A DNA stretch of 64,000 nt from Doris montereyensis (Eukaryota > Mollusca > Gastropoda > Nudibranchia > Dorididae). The stretch is taken from contig JAXRKP010000105.1 in the NCBI GenBank assembly GCA_037039925.1, positions 202,501 to 266,500 on the forward strand, written 5' to 3'. Both the position numbers and the translations under genes were made by a program. The notes under the pieces were generated by a model, which had not been told where the DNA came from, ran no database searches, and saw only the letters and a list, made by a program, of their open reading frames with translations. Positions 1-32,099 of this stretch are shown here, one piece after another (positions within the stretch are counted from its first letter, which is position 1; every line of letters starts with the position of its first letter).

Positions 1-80
1 TTGAACTCATCAGACTATCATTGGTGTAAAGTGGGTCGCATGTGTCAAGAGATTTAGATCTAGATCTACATTTCAAGCGC

Positions 81-3000
81 ACGAAGTATAGTGTTGCATG
101 AAGTACAGTGTTGCAAGAATTACAGTGTTGCAGTGTTGCATGAAGTACAGTATTACACGAAGTACAGTGTTGCAGTGTTGCATGAAGTACAGTATTACAC
201 GAAGTACAGTGTTGCATGAAGTACAGTATTACACGAAGTACAGTGTTGCACAGTACAGTATTACAGGAAGTACAGTGTTGCACGAAGTACAGTATTACAC
301 GAAGTACAGTGTTGCACGAAGTACAGTATTACACGAAGTACAGTGTTGCAGTGTTGCATGAAGTACAGTATTACACGAAGTATAGTGTTGCAGTGTTGCA
401 TGAAGTACAGTATTACACGAAGTATAGTGTTGCACGAAGTACAGTGTTGCAGTGTTGCATGAAGTACAGTATTACACGAAGTACAGTGTTGCATGAAGTA
501 CAGTATTACACGAAGTACAGTGTTGCATGAAGTACAGTATTACACGAAGTACAGTGTTGCACGAAGTACAGTATTACACAAAGTACAGTGTTGCACGAAG
601 TACAGTATTACACGAAGTACAGTGTTGCACGAAGTAACAGTATTACACGAAGTACAGTGTTGCAGTACAGAAGTACAGTATTACACGAAGTATAGTGTTA
701 CACGAAGTATAGTATTGCATGAAGTACAGTATTACACGAAGTATAGTGTTGCACGAAGTACAGTGTTGCAGTGTTGCATGAAGTACAGTATTACACGAAG
801 TATAGTGTTGCACGAAATACAGTGTTACACGAAGTACAGTATTACACGAAGTACAGTGTTGCACGAAGTACAGTATTACACGAAGTACAGTGTTGCACGA
901 AGTACAGTATTACAAGTATAGTGTTGCACGAAGTACAGTGTTGCACGAAGTACAGTATTACACGAAGTACAGTGTTGCACGAAGTACAGTATTACACGAA
1001 GTACAGTGTTGCAGTGTTGCATGAAGTACAGTATTACACGAAGTATAGTGTTGCACGAAGTACAGAAGTACAGTGTTGCATGAAGTATAGTATTGCACGA
1101 AGTACAGTGTTGCAGTGTTGCATGAAGTACAGTATTACACGAAGTACAGTGTTGCAGTGTTGCATGAAGTACAGTATTGCACGAAGTATAGTGTTGCACG
1201 AAGTACAGTGTTGCACGAAGTACAGTATTACACGAAGTACAGTGTTGCAGTGTTAATGAAGTACAGTATTACACGAAGTACAGTGTTGCACGAAGTACAG
1301 TATTGCCTGAAGTACAGTATTACACGAAGTACAGTGTTGCACGAAGTACAGGTATTGCACGAAGTACAGTGTTGCACGAAGTACAGTGTTGCAGGAAGTA
1401 CAGTGTTGCAGGAAGTACAGTGCACGAAGCAGTATTACACGAAGTACAGTGTTGCAGGAAGTACAGTGTTGCACGAAGTACAGTGTTGCAGTGTACAGAA
1501 CGAAGTACAGTGTTGCAGTGTTGCACGAAGTACAGTGTTGCACGAAGTACAGTGTCGCAGTGTTGCACGAAGTACAGTGTTGCAGTGTTGCACGAAGTAC
1601 AGTGTTGCAGTGTTGCTTTGAAGTACAGTGTTGCAGTGTTACACGAAGTACAGTGTTGCAGTGTACAGTGAAGTACAGTGTTGTGTTGCACGAAGTAGTG
1701 TTGCAGTGTTGCACGAAGTACAGTGTTGCACGAAGTACAGTGTTACACGAAGTACAGTGTTGCAGTGTTGCACGAAGTACAGTGTTGCACGAAGTAGTGT
1801 TAGTACAGTGTTGCAGTGTTGCACGAAGTACAGTGTGTGCACGAAGTACAGTGTTGCAGTGTTGCACGAAGTACAGTGTTGCAGTGTTGCACGAAGTACA
1901 GTGTTGCAGTGTTGCACGAAGTACAGTGTTGCAGTGTTGCACGAAGTACAGTGTTGCAGTGTTGCACGAAGTTTTACAGTATTGCACGAAGTACAGTGTT
2001 GCACGAAGTACAGTTTTACACGAAGTACAGTGTTGCACGAAGTACAGTGTTGCAGTGTTGCACGAAGTACAATGTTAGTGTTGCACGAAGTACAATGTTA
2101 CACGAAGTACAGTGTTACACGAAGTACAGTGTTACACGAAGTACAGTGTTACACGAAGTACAGTGTTGCACGAAGTACAATGTTACAGTGTTGCACGAAG
2201 TACAGTGTTGCACGAAGTACAATGTTGCACGAAGTACAGTGTTGCATGAAAGTACAGTGTTGCACGAAATACAATGTTGCACGAAGTACAGTGTTGCATG
2301 AAGTACAGTGTTGCATGAAGTACAGTGTTGCATGAAGTACAGTGTTGCAGTGTTGCACGAAGTACAGTGTTGCATGAAGTACAGTGTTGCAGTGTTGCAC
2401 GAAATACAATGTTGCACGAAGTACAGTGTTGCACGAAGTACAGTGTTGCAGTGTTGCACGACGTACAGTGTTGCAGTGTTGCACGAAGTACAGTGTTGCA
2501 GTGTTGCACGAAGTACAGTGTTGCAGTGTTGCACGAAGTACAGTGTTGCACGACGGTGTTACACGAAGTACAGTGTTGCAGTGTTGCACGAAGTACGGTG
2601 TTACACGAAGTACAGTGTTGCATGAAGTACAGTGTTGAGTGTTGCACGAAGTACAATGTTACACGAAGTACAGTGTTGCACGATGTACAGTGTTGCAGTG
2701 TTGCACGAAGTACAGTGTTACACGAAGTACAGTGGTGCATGAAGTACAGTGTTGCATGAAGTACAGTGTTGCATGAAGTACAGTGTTACATGAAGTACAG
2801 TGTTGCATGTTGAAGTACAGTGTTGCATGAAGTACAGTGTTGCACGAAGTACAATGTTACACGAAGTACAATGTTACACGAAGTACAGTGTTGCACGAAG
2901 TACAGTGTTGCAGTGTTACACGAAGTACAATGTTACACGAAGTACAGTGTTGCACGAAGTACAGTGTTGCAGTGTTGCACGAAGTACAGTGTTGCACGAA

Positions 3001-3716
3001 GTACAGTGTTGCACGAAGTACAGTGTTGCAGAGAAGACACGAAGTACAGTGTTGCAGTGTTGCACGAAGTACAGTGTTACAGTGTTGCACGAAGTACAGT
3101 GTTGTACAATGTTACACGAAGTACAGTGTTGCACGAAGTACAGTGTTGCACGAAGTACAGTGTTTGTTACACGAAGTACAGTGTTGCAGTGTTACACGAA
3201 GTACAGTGTTGCAGTGTTGCACGAAGTACAGTGTTACACGAAGTACAGTGTTGCACGAAGTACAGTGTTGCACGAAGTACAGTGTTGCACGAAGTACAGT
3301 GTTGCACGAAGTACAGTGTTGCACGAAGTACAGTGTTGCAGTGTTGCACGAAGTACAGTGTTACACGAAGTACAGTGTTGCACGAAGTACAGTGTTGCAC
3401 GAAGTACAGTGTTGCAGTGTTACACGAAGTACAGTGTTGCACGAAGTACAGTGTTACACGAAGTACAGTGTTGCAGTGTTACACGAAGTACAGTGTTGCA
3501 GTGTTACACGAAGTACAGTGTTACAGTGTTACAGTGTTACAGTGTTACACGAAGTACAGTGTTGCAGTGTTACACGAAGTACAGTGTTGTAGTGTTACAC
3601 GAAGTACAGTGTTGCAGTGTTACAGTGTTACAATGTTACACGAAGTACAATGTTACACGAAGTACAATGTTACACGAAGTACAGTGTTGCACGAAGTACA
3701 GTGTTGCACGAAGTAA
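81..3716. repeat. satellite array of 17-bp and 25-bp units
   Basis: The array is built from a 17-bp unit (GTACAGTGTTGCACGAA). In many units the octamer GTGTTGCA is doubled, giving 25 bp. Three zones are visible. Up to about 1300, units reading GTATTACAC alternate with units reading GTGTTGCA. From about 1380 to 2000 the 25-bp form dominates. From about 2000 onward the 17-bp form dominates, with scattered CAATGTTACAC variants. Long open frames across it arise because the unit lacks stops, and they are not genes. Confidence 0.97.
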
Positions 3717-3924
3717 GTACGAAGTATGTTTCTGTCCTTCGATGTAGATGCCTTCCAGTATCACAATTTTACTGGTATGTGTTTTTGGTGCATATTGTTT
3801 CATTAGAGGTTGAAGGAAATTAGATCTAAATTTAGTTCTGATTTGTAATAATAGAATGATAGGGCCTATAATCACATATTACATCTAATCTCTCATTTGG
3901 AATTTCCTTTACTCAGTAGGGATA

Positions 3925-4040
3925 TTGTGTGTTCAGATTGTCCAGTAAACAACCAAGGCATTTTTAACATGCACAGAGTGTTGTGATCTGCACACGAGAC
4001 CCCCTTTTTAACTGGTTGTCGATCCACCTACCTGGACGGG
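3925..4040 (-). mobile_element. 3' fragment of tRNA-derived SINE (family B)
   Basis: The stretch shares the body of the family B SINEs (fuller copies at 8103, 16938 and 27605), including the segment resembling AAAGATCCCTTGGCTG, a GATCxxCAC segment and CCAGGTAGGTGGAT, all read on the minus strand. The tRNA-like head is missing. A poly-G run (4047-4066) follows directly. Confidence 0.55.
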
Positions 4041-4824
4041 AGAGCTGGGGGGGGGGGGGGGGGGGGTTAAATGATGAAGGAAAAAATTGGAAATATGTAT
4101 GCCCGGTCCACCATGAATGTGGTGATCTCGGGGTGAATTAATTGCCAGGTGAAGGAGTGAAAGAAAAGAAGTAGGACTTACCCACAGCCCCCACCAACTA
4201 ACATCTCTTCTCATGTAATAAAATATGTTATAAATATATAGCACTATACGTATCAGCTTGTTGCCTTACTTTATGTCGAGTGGTTGCCCCCCCCCCCCCC
4301 CCCCCAATAGAACAGAGACAGTGAGACAGTTGAAATCGGATGCCATTTCCACAAAGCCTTACACACTCAACCAGAGACCCACAGAGAAGGAAATGTCTTA
4401 AGAAATTGAGGGAGACTGAGAGAAGGAGGAAAGGGGAAGCGGAGGGGATGAGAGAAGAGGAAAAAGAGGGAAGAGGGGGGGGTGAGATTTGAGAGCAACA
4501 CATAATTTGTCAATCGGGGCGGCAAACATCTCCATCCTGTCAGTCTTCCGAGAGACATATCTCAGGAGTCGAATCGAAATGATAAATACTTGCAGTAGGC
4601 GGAATCTGCACCACCCCTTCCCCCTCCCCCTCTCCTCCTTACCGGGCATTCGTAATTGCCACATTTGATCTGTTAACAATAGGCTCTAGTGGTAGCCAAA
4701 GATGGAGGGAGGGGGGGAAGATTAATTCAAATAATAGTAATATTAATTTGAATCGAAGCCATATCACATAGATCCATAAAATTTTATTTTTCTTATTTAC
4801 TATGGTCCTTTCAACCTCAAACTG
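4041..4824. other. spacer without recognised gene
   Basis: It contains a G run (4047-4066) and a C run (4287-4305), both prone to assembly error, and a purine-rich stretch around 4380-4490. Open frames here are short and low in complexity. I see no gene, splice-framed exon or known repeat. Confidence 0.5.
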
Positions 4825-4850
4825 ACACACACACACACACACACACACAT

Positions 4851-4937
<87 letters not shown>

Positions 4938-5034
4938 AGAGAGAAGGGGAGGGAGGGAGGGAGAGAGAGAGGGAGGGAGGGAAGGAGGAGAGAGGGAGAG
5001 AGGGAGATAGAGAGAGGGGGAGAGGAGGGAGAGG

Positions 5035-5095
<61 letters not shown>

Positions 5096-5156
5096 GGAGG
5101 GAAAGAGGAGGGAAAGAGAGAGAGGGGGAGGGAGGGAGGGGAGGAGAGAGAGAGAG
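4825..5156. repeat. (CA)n then (GA)n microsatellite
   Basis: A CA tract (4825-4849) is followed by a long GA tract with GGGA interruptions up to about 5156. The open frames of Ser/Leu or Arg/Glu are products of the dinucleotide repeat. Confidence 0.97.
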
Positions 5157-5943
5157 AAGTTGTAACTAGGTTTAAAATGATTTGAATAAACTTCATTAGT
5201 TCCCTTTGTGTGCTGATGGAACAAAAAAGTACATTGTATGTCTGTCATTGTCATTATTGTCATACTGTGTCATTTTCATAGTACATTGTCATGTATGGAG
5301 TAGGCTATACGTTAAAGAAGATCGTCATAATAATATCACTTCTCCCTGTCGGCACCGTCGAGTCAGCGCCACTTGACTGAGTCTCAACCCCTCTTCGCTT
5401 CGCCCTTTCACGATGCCTTGCAGTCAGCAGCAACCGATTTGCGGCGGTGTGGCCTACAAAAACCTGAAGGGATGCTGTAAAACTTTCTCTTTTAGTCATA
5501 TGGTATTTCAAATCACACATAGATGTGACGCTGCTTGCTGCTATTTAGTAATCGGTTGAATTATTCTCTTTGGGAATATTAATTGAATTTCACGGTTGGC
5601 GATGGCTTAGATCTAGATATTCTAGGAACTCTATAACAACCGAGAAACGCTGTGCTACGAGAGTAGCTCTAGAAATGCATTCTACTAATTCCACCTTAAT
5701 GTTCAAAGGTTTACCGTAATCGACGATACCACTATCAGAATTTTATTGGGAGCTCGTCACAGCATTGCTTATTGTAAAAGCACGTACTTTTATCTGAAAT
5801 TTAGCTTAGTATGTATTTAAAGTTGTTTCTAAATATATTAAATTTCCAGTAAACTCAAAATTTATATTATATCGAATGATTAAAGAATCATATTTTCTTT
5901 GTTGTGAACGAAAAAAGGATCGGTCCCTGCTAGAAATAACAGA
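5157..5943. other. upstream spacer of INTS6, nothing recognised
   Basis: The DNA is AT-rich with one GC-richer patch (about 5345-5460). A 71-codon minus frame lies here, but it has no recognisable domain and no splice context. Confidence 0.4.
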
Positions 5944-5976
5944 CCAATGAAAAGCCATAGGCTTTGAGGTCACGTG
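5944..5976 (+). promoter_or_regulatory. putative INTS6 promoter: CCAAT box and E-box
   Basis: A CCAAT box (5944-5948) lies about 20 bp before GTCACGTG (5969-5976), a palindromic E-box core of the USF/MITF type. Both are 140-170 bp upstream of the INTS6 ATG at 6114, where a TATA-less promoter would be expected. No TATA box is obvious. The motifs are seen; their use as a promoter is inferred. Confidence 0.35.
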
Positions 5977-6113
5977 GGCAAATTTCGTGGCGTGCTGACT
6001 GCAGTTGGTTGAGCTGCGCCGTACTGAGAGGAAGGCGAATGTTGTACCGCACCGCTGTTTGAGGCGGATGACCTCTTTTTTTTTTTTGGGTCCTAGTAGA
6101 AAAATTGACTGTA

Positions 6114-25869
<19,756 letters not shown>

Positions 25870-26924
25870 TGCCATTTTAAGTTCTAGTCCAGATCTGCTT
25901 CTCATTTGTGAGAAGGCTATTGATGTATCAAAATGAATGGGTTGGATAAGTAATTGGAAATCTTTTGTACGACCAGAAAGTAAGATGATTAAAAGTGAAG
26001 AGATAGGAAAAAGTAATCCCTCCCCCCCCCTTTTTTCCCACTGACTACTTCTGACAGTTCTACGGAAATTGCAACTGTGCAACTTGTTCTGATTTTGTGA
26101 TGAATTTCAGGAATAACTTTTGTTGCTGTGAATAGAAAAAGAGTTGCGAGAAGTCTTGTCTAGCAAGTGGCAGTATTATTTTCAAGCTCACCGCATTGTG
26201 TAGTAAGTGTCGGTGATGAAAATATGAAAACTGTGCAACAGGTGGAGCTGATGAAGATATGAAAATGTGCGGGACAAGAACTAGAAGATTCCATCCGAGG
26301 TGCCTTTGGTTTTAAAGTCATCGTCCGGTCTCTACGCTGTAACTGTAACTTATCCGTTGAATCACTGAACTGTCAAGCCTCCACTGTGATACACCTTTTA
26401 TATCCTCATGCCTTTATTGGGTCTTGTGTTTTCTTCGTGGGGGGGGGTCTTTCAATTTTCATTTGAGGTTTTTTTTTTCTTTTTAAATTTTTGTATTTAG
26501 CTAAGCTTTTGTTTTGTTTGCTTGGTTCATTTGGGTTCAGTTGGGTTTGGGGATATTTTTATTTACCGGGGGGGGGGGGGGGGGGGATTGTTATTATTCA
26601 TGTAAGGTTTTAAAAAATTTTGTTATCTGTTGCTCCTTTTATGGAACAAGTCTTTCCTTGGTTCTCTTCATCTCCTTCAGCGACATACGAATGCGAGTGA
26701 ACATTTTGAGAGAATATTTCCGGTTGTGAGACATGTTTGAGATGAACGTTTCCTGTTGAGATAATTAAGTTCACGAAAAAGACTGACTAGCTGGCTGACA
26801 CTACTGACAGCGTGAGAGATGGGGAGATTTTGCCATGAGAGCGAACAATTTTTAATTTTAAGAGGAGGAAGGCTTGGTGGCACGAAAGGATGAAAGGAAA
26901 ATTGTGTTGCATTTGAAGAGAAAT

Positions 26925-27190
26925 GAGTGGAAATGTGTGATGCGTGTGAGATTTCATCTAATTATGGGATGAGTGGAAGTGGAAATATGTGATGCGTGTG
27001 AGATTTTCATCTAATTATGGGATGAGTGGAAGTGGAAACGTGTGATGCGTGTGAGATTTCATCTAATTATGGGATGAGTGGAAGTGGAAATGTGTGATGC
27101 GTGTGAGATTTCATCTAATTATGGGATGAGTGGAAGTGGAAATGTGTGATGCGTATGAGATTTCATCTAATTATGGGATACGTGGAAGTG
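26925..27190 (+). repeat. 52-bp minisatellite, 5 copies
   Basis: Units run ATGTGTGATGCGTGTGAGAT, then TTCATCTAATTATGGGATGA, then GTGGAAGTGGAA. Downstream, decayed fragments (TTGATGTGG, GTGTGATGTGTGA) continue to about 27260. The array lies in the presumed INTS6 3'UTR. Confidence 0.93.
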
Positions 27191-27297
27191 GAAGCATTTG
27201 ATGTGGTTGAAGCGTATGATGTGTGACGACATGAAGCGTGTGATGTGTGAGAGATTTCATCTTGTTTAGTTGACCTGATCATGTTCACTGTGTAAAT

Positions 27298-27303
27298 AAT
27301 AAA
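27298..27303 (+). terminator. polyadenylation signal AATAAA
   Basis: AATAAA is followed within 30 bp by a TG-rich stretch (TTCATTGCTGTGTAATTGGT then GCCTGTGTTGTC), as expected of a poly(A) site. It is the first well-placed signal after the INTS6 stop and lies about 1.4 kb downstream. Confidence 0.45.
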
Positions 27304-27604
27304 TTGTCATGACATCACTCTTCATTGCTGTGTAATTGGTGCCTGTGTTGTCAATTTCATCGTAGTTGTTGTTGGTGTTGTAGTTAATGGTTAAAAAAGA
27401 TTTGAATTTTAAATTGAATTCTACACATACAGTACTACTAGACTACTACTAGTGCTTTAAAATTTGTTTTTCTTATATCGAAAAAAACTTTTATAACGGA
27501 GGTAAGTTTCAATGCAGCTAAGTCAGTGGTAGTGGTAGTGATATCCTGCTGTATTGACTTATACAATGTGTGAGAAGTGATAATGTATGCCTTTCTCCTG
27601 TTTT

Positions 27605-27900
27605 TCAGGCATCATGATGGTCCAGAGGTAACGTGTCAGCTTCTCAGCCAGAAGGTAGTGGGTTCAAGCCCCGGCAGGTTAAAAAGTTTTCTTGAGTTTT
27701 TCGGTAAAGCCCTCTCCAAGGTCCAAGTAGTTGGATCGTGCCTAGTCCAATCGGAGACAGATGATAAATTAGGTATGTGCTGTGTGTAGATCACAACACT
27801 CTGTTCACGTTAAAGATCCCTTGGCTGTTCAGGGTAATCCGGGGCAAAAATTAGAATCCTATCAAAAACCACCTTATTTGTGGATCTGGGTAAAAGAAAA
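27605..27900 (+). mobile_element. tRNA-derived SINE, family B, best copy
   Basis: The head reads GATGGTCCAGAGGTAACGTG (A box) and GGGTTCAAGCCCC (B box). The body includes TCCAAGTAGTTGGATCGTGC, CCAATCGGAGACAGATG and TTAAAGATCCCTTGGCTGTT. The 3' end is GTGGATCTGGG, and the 53-bp minisatellite begins directly after it. Confidence 0.85.
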
Positions 27901-27935
27901 GAAAAAAGAAAAATTCTCTTGTTTTTCACAACAAC

Positions 27936-29955
27936 GGCACTGGCTCTCCTCTGCATTGGCCTGGGAATAGGATGCAATGGGATTTGACTTGCCACTTTCT
28001 CCTCTGCATTGGCCTGGGAATAGGATGCAATGGGATTTGCCTTGCCACTTTCTCCTCTGTATTGGCCTGGGAATAGGATGCAATGGGATTTGACTTGCCA
28101 CTTTCTCCTCTGTATTGGCCTGGGAATAGGATGCAATGGGATTTGACTTGCCACTTTCTCCTCTGCATTGGCCTGGGAATAGGATGCAATGGGATTTGAC
28201 TTGCCACTTTCTCCTCTGCATTGCCTGGGAATAGGATTGATTTGCCTGGGACTCTTCTCCTCTGTATTGGCCTGGGAATAGGATGCAATGGATTTGACTT
28301 GTAATTTGCATTGGCCTTGCAACTTTCTCCTCTGCATTGGCCTGGGAATAGGATGCAATGGGATTTGACTTGTAACTTTCTCCTCTGCATTGGCCTGGGA
28401 ATAGGATGCAATGGGATTTGACTTGCCACTTTCTCCTCTGCATTGGCCTGGGAATAGGATGCAATGGGATTTGACTTGCCACTTTCTCCTCTGCATTGGC
28501 CTGGGAATAGGATGCAATGGGATTTGACTTCCAACTTTCTCCTCTGCATTGGCCTGGGAATAGATGCAATGGGATTTGACTTGCAACTTTCTCCTCTGCA
28601 TTGGCCTGGGAATAGGATGCAATGGGATTTGACTTGCAACTTTCTCCTCTGCATTGGCCTGGGAATAGGATGCAATGGGATTTGACTTGTAACTTTCTCC
28701 TCTGCATTGGCCTGGGAATAGGATGCAATGGGATTTGACTTGTAACTTTTCCTCTGCATTGGCCTGGGAATAGGATGCAATGGGATTTGACTTGTAACTT
28801 ACTCCTCTGCATTGGCCTGGGAATAGGATGCAATGGGATTTGACTTGCAACTTTCTCCTCTGCATTGGCCTGGGAATAGGATGCAATGGGTTTTGACTTG
28901 CAACTTACTTCTCAACATTGGCCTGGGAATAGGATGCAATGGGATTTGACTTGCAACTTACTTCTCAACATTGGCCTGGGAATAGGATGCAATGGGATTT
29001 GACTGCAACAACTTACTTCTCTGCATTGACCTTGGAATAGGATGCAATGGGATTTGACTTGCAACTTTCTCCTCTACAGTGGCCTGGGAATAGGATGCAA
29101 TGGGATTTGACTTACAACTTACTTCTCAACATTGGCCTGGGAATAAGATGCAATGGGATTTGACTAACAACTTACTTCTCTGCATTGACCTTGGAATAGG
29201 ATGCAATGGGATTTGATTTGCAACTTACTTCTCTGCATTGGCCATGGGATTTGACTTATAACTTACTTCTCTGCATTGGCCTTGAAATAGGATGCAATGG
29301 GATTTGACTTGCAACTTACTTCTCTGCATTGGCCTGGGAATAGGATGCAATGGGATTTGACTTGCAACTTTCTCCTCTGCATTGGCCTGGGAATAGGATG
29401 CAATGGGACTTGACTTACAACTTTCTCCTCTCCTCTGCATTGGCCTGGGAATAGGATGCAATGGGATTTAACTTGCAACTTTCTCCTCTGCATTGGCCTG
29501 GGAATAGGATGCAATGGGATTTGACTTCCAACTTTCTCCTCTGCATTGGCCTGGGAATAGGATGTAATGGGATTTGACTTACAACTTTCTCCTCTGCATT
29601 GGCCTGGGAATAGGATGCAATGGATTTGACTTGCAACTTTCTCCTCTACAGTGGCCTGGGAATAGGATGCAATGGGATTTGACTTGCAACTTTCTCCTCT
29701 ACATTGGCCTGGGAATAGGATGCAATGGGATTTGACTTACAACTTACTTCTCTACATTGGCCTGGGAATAGGATGCAATGGGATTTGACTTGCAACTTTC
29801 TCCTCTGCATTAGCCTGGGAATAGGATGCAATGGGATTTGACTTACAACTTTCTCCTCTGCATTGGCCTGGGAATAGGATGCAATGGAATTTGACTTGCA
29901 ACTTTCTCCTCTGCATTGGCCTGGGAATAGGATGCAATGGGATTTGACTGGCAAC
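27936..29955. repeat. 53-bp minisatellite, about 38 copies
   Basis: The unit is CTCCTCTGCATTGGCCTGGG then AATAGGATGCAATGGGATTT then GACTTGCAACTTT. Subtypes are grouped: TTGCCACTTT near the left end, and CTTACTTCTCAACATTGG around 28900-29330. Minus-strand open frames of up to 358 codons are artefacts of the stop-free unit. Confidence 0.97.
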
Positions 29956-30419
29956 TTACGCTGCACTGAATGTGGGTTCTTCTAATTCAAATTTATCAAC
30001 TTCTGTCTTTGAATGTGGGAAGAACATTAGTTTGTTGTGATTCGGATGTGGATCCTCCTATCTAGAGCAATGTCCAAATAATAGGCCAACACGCACTGTG
30101 ACACAGGCTACTATTACGCCACTGCCATTTGGAAATGGAACTTTCCTCACATCATTGTCATGTCAGTTGTTGTCATGGGAAATTTTAAAAAGCTCAATAT
30201 TATATGCAATTATTTGTAATCTCAAGCATTAGCAAAAGGAATGATCACATTTCTGTCTTTTCTTTCTTTCTTTATTAGGTCCCATTCTACCTTTTGGTGT
30301 ATGGTTTAGATACAGTTCCTGAAATGATCTTTCTCTAGGTCACCCTGACATTTCTGTTTCCTTCTGTGAAAGTAGAATTTTTTCGCGGCATCAAAGGTGT
30401 TGTGTTGGTGGTTACACTG
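29956..30419. other. spacer, nothing recognised
   Basis: AT-rich sequence between two minisatellites with no open frame or repeat that I can name. Confidence 0.4.
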
Positions 30420-30530
30420 GTAATGGTATTGTAGTACACTGGTGTTGTGGTACCCTGGTATTGTGGTACCCTGGTATTGTGGTATGCTGGTATTGTGGTA
30501 CACTGGTATTGTGGTATTGTAGGCTAACCA
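30420..30530 (+). repeat. 16-bp minisatellite
   Basis: About 7 copies of GGTACACTGGTATTGT and close variants. Confidence 0.85.
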
Positions 30531-30625
30531 GGCTTCTTTATGTTTTCCCAGTTTCTGAGGCTCCAAGTTAACCTTTAGTCTATAGATAATAATGTCTTTT
30601 ACTTCTATCTAGTCATGGGCTAAGA

Positions 30626-30938
30626 GCAAAGTTCCTTCAAGGCCATTACGAGCCATAATAGAGCCGGAGCTTATCCTCGTTTTTGTAGCATGAAACGAAA
30701 CAGTAACAAGTCACAGGTCAATATAATCACCACCTGGACAAGACGTTAGTCTGATGCAGGTTTTTACTCCCAAGCTAGTGCTTGTACTTGTACCCATTTG
30801 CACCTGGGTCGAGGGGGAAATGTGTGTGGTGTCTTTCCCAAGGATCATAACGTCGGGAACCTAGCTTTGCGAGGATTCGAACTAGGGGCCTCATGATCCC
30901 AAGTCCGGCAGCCTAACCGTTCGGTCATCGATGCCACA
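30626..30938 (-). mobile_element. tRNA-derived SINE, family A, copy 4
   Basis: The best tRNA-like head of the family. On the minus strand it reads GACCGAACGGTTAGGCTGCC with a perfect B box in TAGTTCGAATCC, then the common body, then CCTTGAAGGAACTTTGC. Confidence 0.88.
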
Positions 30939-31729
30939 TTAGTCTTGAGGCGTTCACATATAACTCAATAGAATGTGTATTTAATCTTTAAAGTACCATG
31001 TTTGTGTCTCATTCTCATCAGCCCCATTTGAATTTCAAGTCCGAGGCTGAGACTGAGACTACTTTTACTGTTTTTTCCAGACCTGGAAACGTGGTCAGGC
31101 GGCTGAGATTGAGAATGAGTGCCATCACTGCCGTTCCACTGTGGGACCCGCAAACCTCTCATCCCCTCATGTCAGTGTCAGTGTCACGGCTTGCTTGGTG
31201 GAATAATATGAAAACAGATGAAGAAGCCAGCTGTGAAATGGGTAGCTAGGTCTATATTTAGACCCCGGCGAATATAAAGGCGAAGTGCACGGAAAGCAAA
31301 GGCAAACTACCGTACCCACCACATTATGCCTAATGCCTAGAAAAATCAGGACAGGACTCGACCACTGATTACTGGTTACCTGACGTTTAATTAATGAGTA
31401 CGGGACTTAATTTACTTTATTTAAGTAGAAGAAAGGTGGTCTTGCCAAGCTCACTACACTCTGGGACCGACACTTTGGAGATATCGGTTATCACCATGAT
31501 CAACTCACGACCCTGAATTTAATATTAATATGAAGTACAAATCTATCATCATCATAATCATTATATATAGACCCTGAGATTGAGATTGAGATCATTGCCA
31601 ATGTATCATGGTGGATAGCATTTATTTACTTGAAAGAAAGAAACATGATAGTAGACACTAGTGTAGTAATATTAATATATTTAGTAGAGGATTAGTGATA
31701 TCACTCCACAGAGAATGATATGAATAATA
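30939..31729. other. repeat-derived spacer left of piggyBac
   Basis: No gene. Its last part (about 31560-31729), with GATTGAGATCATTGCCAATG, TTTATTTACTTGAAAGAAAG and AGAGAATGATATGAATAAT, belongs to the same repeat as 34934-35650, so the piggyBac element inserted into that repeat. Confidence 0.6.
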
Positions 31730-31872
31730 TTAACCCTTTGGACCCGTAAGGCTAGAACCACACCGGCGTCGGGCCCGACGGTCAGACCCGACCCGACGAC
31801 GTTTTTTGCCGGCTGTGCCACCCATACCGCCAGCGGAACCTGACGGTCAGACAACACAGGCATTTGTAGAAA

Positions 31873-32031
31873 ATGGCGTGTAGCAGGAGAAGAAAATTGT
31901 TGTTACTGTGGCTAAGAAGAAGGATACGAAGGCACAATAGCTCACCAAGACGATTTTGGGTCCATCCCATTCCCATACAACAAAAGCGGAAATCTCTTGG
32001 TGAGTTTCACCACCTATATCCTCTGTTGTGA
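31873..32031 (+). pseudogene. Harbinger transposase N-terminal fragment
   Basis: 53 codons from ATG to TGA. It starts with an Arg-rich segment (CSRRRK) and includes RRFWVHPI and LGEFHHLYPLL, the conserved beginning of Harbinger transposases (WVHPI, then GEFHxLxxEL). The rest of the protein, including all catalytic residues, is deleted. Confidence 0.75.
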
Positions 32032-32099
32032 TGAAACGGGTCTTTCTTGTAAATAGACGATCGACGCTGTACGCAAAGAATCAATGCTTCGTCATCCAT
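32007..32099 (-). pseudogene. MADF-protein N-terminal fragment
   Basis: From ATG at 32099 the frame reads MDDEALILCVQRRSSIYKKD, like the first helix of a MADF domain (LIxxVxxRPxLYDK). It points toward the transposase fragment, the arrangement of a Harbinger element with its middle removed. Confidence 0.6.

Larger units (their letters stand above)
25870..27330 (+). other. probable INTS6 3' untranslated region
   Basis: It runs from the stop codon to a polyadenylation signal. It contains a G run (26568-26586) and a 52-bp minisatellite (26925-27190). No second gene is seen before 27.6 kb. The extent is inferred from the signal only. Confidence 0.45.

Noticed and set aside
98..3747. Many overlapping open frames (up to 315 codons) on both strands
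   Set aside because: They are translations of a stop-poor satellite; frames change at every unit insertion and composition is purely repetitive.
4639..5263. Ser/Leu-rich frames near 5 kb, 7 kb, 20 kb, 49 kb and 63 kb
   Set aside because: CT/GA microsatellites read as protein.
27810..28886. 358-codon minus frame rich in HPIPRPMQRRK repeats
   Set aside because: Product of the 53-bp minisatellite; three frames are open side by side and no start or splice context exists.
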